Source of the DNA: Chlorobiota bacterium
GTDB taxonomy: Bacteria; Bacteroidota; Bacteroidia; Flavobacteriales; Flavobacteriaceae
Length of the DNA: 5,914 bases
NCBI GenBank assembly: GCA_013151975.1
Contig: JAADHG010000182.1
Location: 1 to 5,914 of the forward strand
Direction: 5' to 3'
Shown: positions 1 through 5,785 of the stretch, in pieces
Layout of the letters: each line of letters begins with the position of its first letter
Numbering within the stretch: position 1 is the first letter of the stretch
Made by a program: the position numbers and the translations under genes
Notes under the pieces: model-generated
Told to the model about the DNA's origin: nothing
What the model saw: only the letters and a program-made list of their open reading frames with translations
Databases searched by the model: none

Positions 1-78
1 AGTTTGGTGACACGTATGCGAAACCGATACAAGCCGAGTGTTTACGAGCCTTGTTGAGGTTGAAGTTATTGCGTACAA
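1..78 (-). other. Leading edge of a probable second cassette (cut by window edge)
   Basis: On the minus strand this stretch follows the predicted cut point of the attC-like site and begins TTGTACGCAATAAC, so it would be the start of the next cassette in the array. It is visibly richer in G and C than the neighbouring SEC-C gene. No minus-strand ATG leads into an ORF here, so any cassette gene must start beyond the window. A plus-strand frame is open from 3 to a TGA at 90-92, but it runs into the attC-like palindrome and has no visible start, so I do not call it a gene. The assignment rests only on its position next to the attC-like site. Confidence 0.35.
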
Positions 79-206
79 CGGTTTGTGTATGATTTCGTTG
101 CGTGTTTCAACAACTAATTTAGCAAATACAAACCGAATAGAAAATCCGCGAGGATTTTCGTAAGTAGGCTAGAACTAGCAATTAATTATACACGTTGTTG
201 TGTGTA
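72..206 (-). other. attC-like recombination site (imperfect palindrome)
   Basis: Seen on the minus strand, the element begins TACACACAAC (R''-like box, 197-206), has a 3-nt spacer AAC, and then GTGTAT (L''-like, 188-193). It closes with ATACAC (L'-like, 85-90), a 5-nt spacer, and GTTGTACG (R'-like box, 72-79). The unequal spacers and interrupted arms match the architecture of integron attC sites. Pairing continues inward with a few unpaired bases to TTGC/GCAA (98-101 with 178-181). Between the arms are a perfect 8-bp stem with a 4-nt loop (140-147 with 152-159) and a 5-bp stem (168-172 with 175-179), resembling a variable terminal structure. The length of about 130 bp is within the attC range. 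The site starts five bases after the SEC-C gene's stop codon, the usual position for a cassette. The predicted cut lies between 79 and 78. It could instead be a dispersed genomic repeat of another kind. Confidence 0.7.
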
Positions 207-1529
207 GTTTTTTATGATTCGGATAGTATAAACTTATTAGTGAATTCGTTCATTTTGCTTTCGTGATTTTCAATTTCTTTCAAGGTTTCTAACAATGTCT
301 GTAACTCTCCATCTGCAATATTTTTCAGTTTCTTTTCTGATAAAGCTTTATGTTGAATAAAATTTTGTACTAATTCATTGTGAATTATATTTTTTTGAAC
401 TGGCACAACTAAAGATTGTAGTCTTGTTATAATTTCTTCAAAATATTCGATTAAATGTTTTGTGCTATTTATTGTTTTTAAAAGCTTAATTTTTGAATCG
501 GGTTCATCAATAAGTTCAGAGCTATTATATAACGGCTTATATCCATTTGCCATAATCAGTCTAATTTTCGATTTCCAACTATCAATTAAGTGTGTTGGTA
601 AAATATCAGGATATTTTTCTGCAACTTTTGATAATAACTTATTGTAAATATCATTTAGTTCGTCCAAATGAGAATCTGTTATAATTCTATTGTGAGCTTC
701 TTCTCTTCTAATTAAATTAAGATTATCAATCAAGTGTTCAAAATCGGTTTTTCTGTTAAATAACGTTTTAAAATCTGGCCAATAGGTTGTGATTATTTTT
801 TTTAATTGTAAAATATATGTGTATTCTATTAGAACACTTCCATCATTTATTTCAAATCCAAATTGATTATTGTAAGTGTCCTTTATACTTTTTCCTAGCT
901 TATTGTTAAGTGTTAAATTCCACCAATCTTCTCCATGTTTTTTTGACAGTATGTCCTTAATAATTTTACGAAATGTTATTTCTATTTCTGAAATTATTTT
1001 TTTTGCCATCGCCATGCGATAATCGTCTGTGTTTTCTTGAAAGATTGTGGATTTCATCCATTCAATAGAATTACCTGCTCCAATCTGTTCAGCACTTGCC
1101 TTTGATGATAGAGCATACAACAATTCAATATCCTCTTTGTTGTAAGCTCTTACAGCATAAGATTTAAATTTAATGTCATCGTATGGATCATCTCTAAAGA
1201 ATCCGTTGAAGAATCCCACTATAGAGGCAATTTCTAGTTTAATGTCTGTAGAGTTTTCTTTGTGAGGATAGAATTCACATGCAAGAGTGTCATCATTTAT
1301 CAATTTTATATCCTTGACTTGAATATTTTGTTTAGAACCACCAAATATGTCTAAATTTTCTAAACCTATCTTTATAGTTTCTAAAAGAGTTGAAAGAGTT
1401 GTTTTATTAGTGTTTTCCGTTTTTGAAGATTTATTTTTGCAACATTTTTTATATTTCAAACCACTTCCGCAATAACATTTTTCGTTTCTTCCTAGTTTCA
1501 TTCTATCTGTTGGTCAAAATTACACACAA
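79..1529 (-). mobile_element. Integron-like gene cassette carrying the SEC-C/HEPN gene
   Basis: The unit is about 1.45 kb, with one ORF filling almost 90% of it and an attC-like site at its 3' end, in the same orientation as the gene. Its leading boundary on the minus strand is G|TTGTGTGTA (1530|1529-1521) and its trailing boundary is G|TTGTACG (79|78). The ten bases at 1521-1530 are the exact reverse complement of 197-206, the outermost part of the attC-like site. In classical integrons, excision rejoins the first bases of a cassette to its attC and completes the palindrome. Doing that here gives matching ends, TACACACAAC and GTTGTGTGTA. That reciprocity is the main reason for calling a cassette rather than a gene next to a repeat. 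Excision itself has not been observed. Confidence 0.65.
212..1501 (-). CDS. SEC-C motif protein with probable HEPN RNase-like domain
   Basis: This 429-residue protein is predicted to be cytosolic; no signal peptide or membrane segment is visible. Residues 1-22 form a SEC-C zinc motif (C9, C11, C20, C21 within CYCGSGLKYKKCC), as found at the C-terminus of SecA and on many accessory proteins. A short low-complexity K/N/S/T linker (22-35) follows. Residues about 60-150 look like an alpha/beta region I do not recognise. Residues about 162-292 are helical and contain IRREEAHNR, which fits the R-x4-6-H signature of HEPN domains (R265, H270). The C-terminal part (about 335-425) is helical and rich in K and E. 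HEPN proteins are often metal-independent RNases in toxin-antitoxin, abortive-infection and other conflict systems, so a defence or toxin role is plausible but inferred. The ATG is 28 bases inside the cassette boundary and the stop is five bases from the attC-like site. There is no Shine-Dalgarno sequence. The gene looks more AT-rich than polA, consistent with transfer. No separate antitoxin gene is visible. Confidence 0.88.
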   Translation of the reverse strand: MKLGRNEKCYCGSGLKYKKCCKNKSSKTENTNKTTLSTLLETIKIGLENLDIFGGSKQNIQVKDIKLINDDTLACEFYPHKENSTDIKLEIASIVGFFNGFFRDDPYDDIKFKSYAVRAYNKEDIELLYALSSKASAEQIGAGNSIEWMKSTIFQENTDDYRMAMAKKIISEIEITFRKIIKDILSKKHGEDWWNLTLNNKLGKSIKDTYNNQFGFEINDGSVLIEYTYILQLKKIITTYWPDFKTLFNRKTDFEHLIDNLNLIRREEAHNRIITDSHLDELNDIYNKLLSKVAEKYPDILPTHLIDSWKSKIRLIMANGYKPLYNSSELIDEPDSKIKLLKTINSTKHLIEYFEEIITRLQSLVVPVQKNIIHNELVQNFIQHKALSEKKLKNIADGELQTLLETLKEIENHESKMNEFTNKFILSES

Positions 1530-1560
1530 CTTGTTATATGAGGAATAAATATACTCATTA
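1502..1560 (-). other. attI-like junction between recombinase and first cassette
   Basis: This 59-bp gap separates the recombinase stop from the SEC-C start. On the minus strand it contains ATAACAAGTTGTGTG (1523-1537), with the inferred crossover after the G at 1530. The GTTGT core is shared with the trailing end of the attC-like site (75-79), as expected for sites that recombine. There is no second long palindrome here, which favours an attI-type site over a second attC. A weak 5-bp inverted repeat (1538-1542 with 1554-1558, 11-nt loop) lies just outside the cassette and lacks the features of a terminator. Position next to the recombinase gene supports the call; binding or recombination is not shown. 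Confidence 0.5.
1515..1545 (-). promoter_or_regulatory. Candidate Bacteroidota-type promoter for the cassette gene
   Basis: The minus strand carries TAATTTTG (1515-1522), a full match to the Bacteroidota -7 element TAnnTTTG, 13 bases before the SEC-C ATG. A TTC (1543-1545) lies 20 bases upstream, where the -33 TTG would be, so it matches two of three positions. If used, the transcript would have a very short leader. The -33 part lies outside the cassette and the -7 part just inside it. The cassette gene might instead be read from the recombinase transcript. Confidence 0.4.
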
Positions 1561-2745
1561 TCAGTTAATATTACGGGATAATAGGAATTTTTGTTCCCCC
1601 TTTTGGGTTTTTGTTAATGATGCTAATGCCGTATCTAGTGGACTGCGAATATCTAATAAATCTTTTCGTGCAATATGTGTATAAATCATCGTGGTTTCTG
1701 GCTTAGCATGTCCAAGCAATTCTTGTATATATCGTAAATCTACACCTTGTTCTAGTAAATGAGTAGCATAACTATGGCGTAATGTATGAGGTGTTACAAT
1801 TTTATTAATCTTTGCTATTTTACAATAACGATGCAAAAACTTTCTAATACTACTAGCCGAATATGCTTTCCCTTTTAACCCTTCTACAAAAAAAGTAGTT
1901 GGCTTATAGGTTATAAAGTAATTTTGAAGCAGTGGTAAAAAACTTTCTGCTAAAACTACATATCTATCTTTACGGCCTTTACCATTTTTAACAATTAACT
2001 GCCTCCTATCAATATTTATATCGTTAAGTTTTAGATTAAGTAATTCACTAATACGTAAACCGCAAGAATATATTAAGGCAATAATGGCTCTATGTTTTAA
2101 ATTTTGAGAACAACGTATCACGTCAATAACTTCTTCTTGAGAAAGTACAGTTGGTAATTTTCGAGATTTTTTTGGACGTTGCAATTGTAACTCATCAATT
2201 TTACAGTTAGGATAAAATTTTGCAAACAATTTCACGGCACTTACAAATTGCCTATGTGTGCTTATTGCGTAGTGTCGTTTAATAAAAACATTTTCTACAA
2301 ATTGTTCAACAGCTCTATTATCAAGCGATTCAATTTTTATATCATTGTAATAAGCTACTAAATCTGCAATAAAAAAAGTATAAATACTTATAGTGCTTTT
2401 ACTATATCGTTTTCCTTTTAGGTATGTATAGTATGCGTTTAATAACTGTCTATTTTTAGTAGTTAAATCTCGTTTTCCTTTCCGGATAATTATTTTAGGT
2501 TTGTCTTCTTTTTTAAATAATACCGAGCTATCTATAAAAGCATTTCCTTTAAATACTGAAAAGATAAGCTTTAAATTTTTTGGATTATTTTTAAGATACC
2601 AACATTTTAAGGTCATACTCCATGTAGCACGTAATGAGGCTTTGGTAATTAATATTAAGTCCTCATTATAATCAAATTCAAGACAAATTTGATTGTCATT
2701 TCTATGACGAATACGCTTTAAAGTTACAATTGGTAATTCCTTCAT
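1561..2745 (-). CDS. Tyrosine site-specific recombinase, XerC/D- and IntI-like
   Basis: This enzyme would cut and rejoin DNA through a 3'-phosphotyrosine intermediate. A complete catalytic set is visible: R231 (CGLRISELLNL), K256 (NGKGRKDR), H320 and R323 (HTLRHSYATHLL), H346 (LLGHAKPETT) and nucleophile Y355 (MIYTHI). The order is an N-terminal region (1-85) containing a WSMTLKCWY segment, a SAM-like core-binding domain (about 95-180), and the catalytic domain (about 197-375). At 394 residues it is about 90 longer than XerC/D, all of it N-terminal. The tail IRSPLD (366-371) resembles integron integrases. However, only 89 residues separate R231 from H320, as in Xer proteins (96 in XerD) and unlike IntI1 (131), so the IntI-specific insert is absent. 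It lies 45 bases after polA and is followed directly by an attI-like site and a cassette in the same orientation. A conventional genomic-island integrase is the alternative. The start is the first ATG after the promoter-like block; there is no Shine-Dalgarno sequence. Confidence 0.93.
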   Translation of the reverse strand: MKELPIVTLKRIRHRNDNQICLEFDYNEDLILITKASLRATWSMTLKCWYLKNNPKNLKLIFSVFKGNAFIDSSVLFKKEDKPKIIIRKGKRDLTTKNRQLLNAYYTYLKGKRYSKSTISIYTFFIADLVAYYNDIKIESLDNRAVEQFVENVFIKRHYAISTHRQFVSAVKLFAKFYPNCKIDELQLQRPKKSRKLPTVLSQEEVIDVIRCSQNLKHRAIIALIYSCGLRISELLNLKLNDINIDRRQLIVKNGKGRKDRYVVLAESFLPLLQNYFITYKPTTFFVEGLKGKAYSASSIRKFLHRYCKIAKINKIVTPHTLRHSYATHLLEQGVDLRYIQELLGHAKPETTMIYTHIARKDLLDIRSPLDTALASLTKTQKGEQKFLLSRNIN

Positions 2746-2758
2746 TTTTAGAGTATAA

Positions 2759-2784
2759 ACTATAAAAATACAAAATTTTGAATT
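2759..2784 (-). promoter_or_regulatory. Promoter-like block upstream of the recombinase, shared with polA
   Basis: On the minus strand the block begins AATTCAAAATTTTGTA and ends TTTTATAGT, 13 bases before the recombinase ATG. Apart from a one-base indel and one substitution it matches the block at 5684-5708 before polA. It contains TATTTTTA, one base off the Bacteroidota -7 element TAnnTTTG, and a TTG lies 21 bases upstream. It could give the recombinase its own promoter within the 45-bp gap after polA. No terminator is seen after polA, so read-through is also possible. Confidence 0.4.
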
Positions 2785-2790
2785 ACAATA

Positions 2791-5667
2791 TCAATGCGCC
2801 TCTAACCAATTGTTACCAGTATCTAAATCGACAACCAAAGGTACAGCTAGTTGATAAGCAGCCTCCATTTCGGTTTTAACTAATGTTTTTATTGTGTCCA
2901 ACTCAGGTTTAAACACATCAAAAACCAATTCATCATGTACTTGTAATAACATTTTGGTTTTGTAGTTGCCAGCTTCCAATTTATTGTAAATATTAATCAT
3001 TGCAATTTTAATAATATCGGCTGCACTACCTTGTATAGGTGCATTAACAGCATTACGTTCGGCAGCACCACGTACAACGGCGTTACGGGAATTAATGTCT
3101 TTTAAATAACGGCGACGTCCTAAAACGGTTTGTACATATCCATGGTCTCTGGCAAAATCTATTTGTTCACTTATATAGTTTCTAAGCTTTGGATAGGTTT
3201 GGTAATAGGTTTCGATTAATTCTTTAGACTCACTACGAGATAAATTGGTTTGATTACTTAATCCAAACGCAGATACACCATAAATAATACCGAAATTAAC
3301 CGTTTTAGCATTACCACGTTGCTCTCTGGTAACTTCATTAATGGGAACATTAAATACTTTTGCAGCGGTGGAGGCATGTATGTCTTCCCCGTTTTTAAAC
3401 GCGGATATCATATTGTCTTCTTCGCTTAAGGCAGCAATAACACGTAACTCTATTTGCGAATAATCGGCTGCTAATAAAATATAATCATCACCTCGTGGAA
3501 TAAACGCTTTTCGCACTTGGCGACCACGCTCTGTACGAATAGGGATATTTTGTAAATTAGGATTGTTACTACTTAAACGCCCTGTAGCAGCAACGGTTTG
3601 CATATAGTCTGTATGAACACGTCCTGTTTGCTCTAAAACTTGATTTGGCAATGCATCAACATAAGTGCTCTTCAATTTTGCTAAACCACGATACTCTAAA
3701 ATATGTCTAATAATTTCGTGGTCTTTGGCCAAATATGACAAAATATCTTCAGAAGTGGCATATTGCCCTGTTTTTGTTTTTTTAGGTTTATCAACAAGTT
3801 TTAGTTTTTCAAAGAGGATGATTCCTAATTGTTTTGGTGATGCAATATTGAAAGCCTCACCTGCAGCGTCGTAGATTTTAGATTCTAATGTTGCAATATC
3901 GGCATTTAAATCTTCTGAAAGTGAATGTAAAAACTTGGCATCTAAGGTAATGCCTTCCAATTCCATAGAAGCCAGTACCTTTACCAACGGAATTTCAAGT
4001 TCATCAAACAACTTTTTGGTATTGGCTTCGGTAAGTTCACCTTGAAAGTGTTCCTTGAGTTGAAGCGTAATATCGGCATCTTCTACAGCATATTCGGTTT
4101 GTTGTTCAAGTGGGACTTCTCGCATAGAGAGTTGATTTTTCCCTTTCTTACCTATTAGTTCGGTTATAGAAATAGGTGTATAGTTAAGGTATGTTTCAGC
4201 CAATACATCCATATTATGACGCATATCAGGATTAATAAGGTAATGCGCAATCATAGTATCAAACAATTGTCCTTTTACCGTAATGTTATACTTGGCTAAA
4301 ACCTTAATATCGTATTTTAAATTCTGACCAATTTTTTCAATATGATCTGCTTCAAAAAATGGACGTAATTGCTCCATGAGCTCTTGAGCCTCTTCTTTTT
4401 GCTCAGGAAAAGGCACGTAAAACCCTTTGCCTATGTCCCAAGAAAAAGCAATACCTACCAATTGTGCAGTAATAGGGTTTATACTTGTGGTTTCTGTATC
4501 AAAACAAACTGAAGGTTGTTGCATTAATTTATCAAGAAAGAGTTTCATGGATAATCCAGGAGTAACACTTTGGTAAAAATGCGATGTGGTTGCTATAGTT
4601 TTTCTGCTGAAATCATTTATTGTTTCTGTAGCTGTGGATGCTTCTTCTCCTCCAAATAAAGAAAATTGTCCAGATCCTGCAGCTGATGGTTTAGAAGAGG
4701 TGGATTTTTGCCCATTCTGTCCTGCGGACATCTCTTCCAAATGGAGAGAATTATTACTGTTTCTATTGTTGCTATTTGAAGTTTCCGAAGCAAATGTTTT
4801 TACTAAATTTTCTGTGAGTCTCCGGAATTCTAATTCCTGAAAAATTTGTTTAACAGCATCAATATCTGGAGTGTTGAGTTCAAAATCGTGCTCATCAAAC
4901 GATACAGGTACATCAAGCATTATACGAGCCAACTTTTTTGAAAGCAATCCCAATTCGGCATTGGCTTCTATTTTTTCTTTCATTTTGCCTTTCAACTCAT
5001 GCGTATGTGCTAATAAGCCTTCCATACTCCCATATTGTGCTAAGAATTTTTTGGCTGTTTTATCGCCAACCCCTGGAAGACCTGGAATATTATCTGCAGC
5101 ATCTCCTTTCATACCTAAAAAATCTATAACTTGATCGGGATGTTCTATTTCAAATTTTGCTTTAACCTCAGGAGTTCCCCATGTTTCGTAACCACCACCA
5201 AACATAGGCCTGTACATAAAAATATTATCGGAAACCAATTGTGCAAAATCTTTATCGGGAGTTACCATAAAGGTTTTGTAACCTTGTTTTTCAGCTTGTT
5301 TGGCAAGTGTGCCTATAACGTCATCTGCTTCAAAACCCTCCTTTACAATAATAGGAATATGCATCGCTTTTAAAATACTTTCTATATACGGAATTGCAAT
5401 TTTAATAGCTTCAGGCGTTTCATCTCTGTGGGCTTTATATTCTGGAAATAATTCTTTTCTATCAACACTTCCGCCTTTATCAAAACACACACCTAAATGG
5501 TCTGGGCGTTCTCGTTTAATAACATCTAATAAAGAATTTGTAAACCCTAATATGGCCGAGGTATCTAATCCTTTTGAATTGATTCTTGGGTTCTTAATAA
5601 AAGCATAATAACCACGAAATATTAAGGCGTATGCATCGAGAAGAAATAGTCTTTTTTGTTCTGACAT
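2791..5667 (-). CDS. polA: DNA polymerase I
   Basis: This 958-residue cytosolic enzyme fills gaps, removes RNA primers and acts in excision repair. The 5' nuclease domain (1 to about 290) has D11, E113, D115/D116, D138/D140 and D189/D192. The 3'-5' exonuclease keeps D390 and E392 (FDTETTS), N449 and D453 (NLKYD), and Y526 and D530 (YAVEDAD), so proofreading should be active. The polymerase domain has motif A D735 (ADYSQIELR), the O-helix R784, K788, F792 and Y796 (RGNAKTVNFGIIYG), and motif C HDE at 911-913. A low-complexity linker (about 295-350) joins the nuclease to the rest and contains QFSLF (334-338), which resembles a sliding-clamp-binding peptide. I chose the ATG at 5667 because MSEQKRLFLLDAYALIFRGY is the normal PolA N-terminus. 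An in-frame upstream ATG (5742) would add 25 hydrophobic, unrelated residues and would run through the terminator hairpin and the promoter-like block. Confidence 0.98.
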   Translation of the reverse strand: MSEQKRLFLLDAYALIFRGYYAFIKNPRINSKGLDTSAILGFTNSLLDVIKRERPDHLGVCFDKGGSVDRKELFPEYKAHRDETPEAIKIAIPYIESILKAMHIPIIVKEGFEADDVIGTLAKQAEKQGYKTFMVTPDKDFAQLVSDNIFMYRPMFGGGYETWGTPEVKAKFEIEHPDQVIDFLGMKGDAADNIPGLPGVGDKTAKKFLAQYGSMEGLLAHTHELKGKMKEKIEANAELGLLSKKLARIMLDVPVSFDEHDFELNTPDIDAVKQIFQELEFRRLTENLVKTFASETSNSNNRNSNNSLHLEEMSAGQNGQKSTSSKPSAAGSGQFSLFGGEEASTATETINDFSRKTIATTSHFYQSVTPGLSMKLFLDKLMQQPSVCFDTETTSINPITAQLVGIAFSWDIGKGFYVPFPEQKEEAQELMEQLRPFFEADHIEKIGQNLKYDIKVLAKYNITVKGQLFDTMIAHYLINPDMRHNMDVLAETYLNYTPISITELIGKKGKNQLSMREVPLEQQTEYAVEDADITLQLKEHFQGELTEANTKKLFDELEIPLVKVLASMELEGITLDAKFLHSLSEDLNADIATLESKIYDAAGEAFNIASPKQLGIILFEKLKLVDKPKKTKTGQYATSEDILSYLAKDHEIIRHILEYRGLAKLKSTYVDALPNQVLEQTGRVHTDYMQTVAATGRLSSNNPNLQNIPIRTERGRQVRKAFIPRGDDYILLAADYSQIELRVIAALSEEDNMISAFKNGEDIHASTAAKVFNVPINEVTREQRGNAKTVNFGIIYGVSAFGLSNQTNLSRSESKELIETYYQTYPKLRNYISEQIDFARDHGYVQTVLGRRRYLKDINSRNAVVRGAAERNAVNAPIQGSAADIIKIAMINIYNKLEAGNYKTKMLLQVHDELVFDVFKPELDTIKTLVKTEMEAAYQLAVPLVVDLDTGNNWLEAH
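4654..4668 (-). other. Codons for a putative sliding-clamp-binding pentapeptide in PolA
   Basis: The codons CAA TTT TCT TTA TTT encode QFSLF, residues 334-338 of PolA, followed by GG. The known bacterial beta-clamp peptide is Q-L-x-L-F or looser Q-x-x-L-F, so four of five key positions fit. It sits in a disordered-looking S/N/G-rich linker between the 5' nuclease and proofreading domains, where an exposed docking peptide would be accessible. Clamp binding is inferred from the motif only. Confidence 0.45.
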
Positions 5668-5683
5668 GTAATGTGTATTGAAG

Positions 5684-5708
5684 ACTATAAAACTACAAAT
5701 TTTGAATT
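5684..5708 (-). promoter_or_regulatory. Promoter-like block upstream of polA
   Basis: On the minus strand the block begins AATTCAAAATTTGTAG and ends TTTTATAGT, 16 bases before the chosen polA ATG and just downstream of the terminator of the previous gene. It includes TAGTTTTA, one base off TAnnTTTG, with TTTA 19 bases upstream as a weak -33. The near-copy before the recombinase supports a functional role. No Shine-Dalgarno sequence lies between it and the ATG. Confidence 0.4.
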
Positions 5709-5732
5709 TAAAAGTAAACGCTATTAAAAACA

Positions 5733-5759
5733 AAAAAGCCACACAGGGTGTGACTTTTT
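5733..5759 (-). terminator. Rho-independent terminator, possibly bidirectional
   Basis: The hairpin pairs AAAAAG (5733-5738) with CTTTTT (5754-5759) and CACAC (5740-5744) with GTGTG (5748-5752), around a 3-nt loop AGG. There is one C/A mismatch (5739 with 5753). On the minus strand it ends in GGCTTTTTTG, a typical U-tract, 26 bases after the stop of the upstream gene. A T-run also follows on the plus strand, so it could stop transcription both ways. It separates that gene from polA. Confidence 0.75.
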
Positions 5760-5785
5760 AAGCTATACATTATTTGTTGAATTAA

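Noticed and set aside
3..92. Plus-strand frame open from the window edge to TGA at 90-92
   Set aside because: It has no visible start, points against every other gene, and ends inside the attC-like palindrome. At this length an open frame is not evidence.
140..159. 8-bp hairpin as a terminator for the SEC-C gene
   Set aside because: No T-tract follows on the minus strand, and the hairpin sits at the centre of a larger palindrome, so it fits better as the terminal loop of the attC-like site.
462..647. Plus-strand open frame of 61 codons
   Set aside because: It is the antisense of the SEC-C gene, with no recognisable motif and no room for a separate gene.
1538..1558. Inverted repeat ATGAG/CTCAT as a terminator for the recombinase gene
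   Set aside because: The stem is only 5 bp with an 11-nt loop and no T-run, too weak to call.
3069..3080. Copy of cgtacaacgg inside polA matching the attC-like R' end at 72-81
   Set aside because: It encodes conserved PolA residues, has no palindrome around it, and is probably coincidence.
3665..5608. Several plus-strand open frames of 63-102 codons
   Set aside because: They lie wholly opposite conserved PolA coding sequence and overlap one another; they are shadows of polA.
5668..5742. N-terminal extension of PolA from an upstream ATG (25 residues, hydrophobic, signal-like)
   Set aside because: It would translate the terminator hairpin and the promoter-like block, and the normal PolA N-terminus begins at the ATG at 5667.
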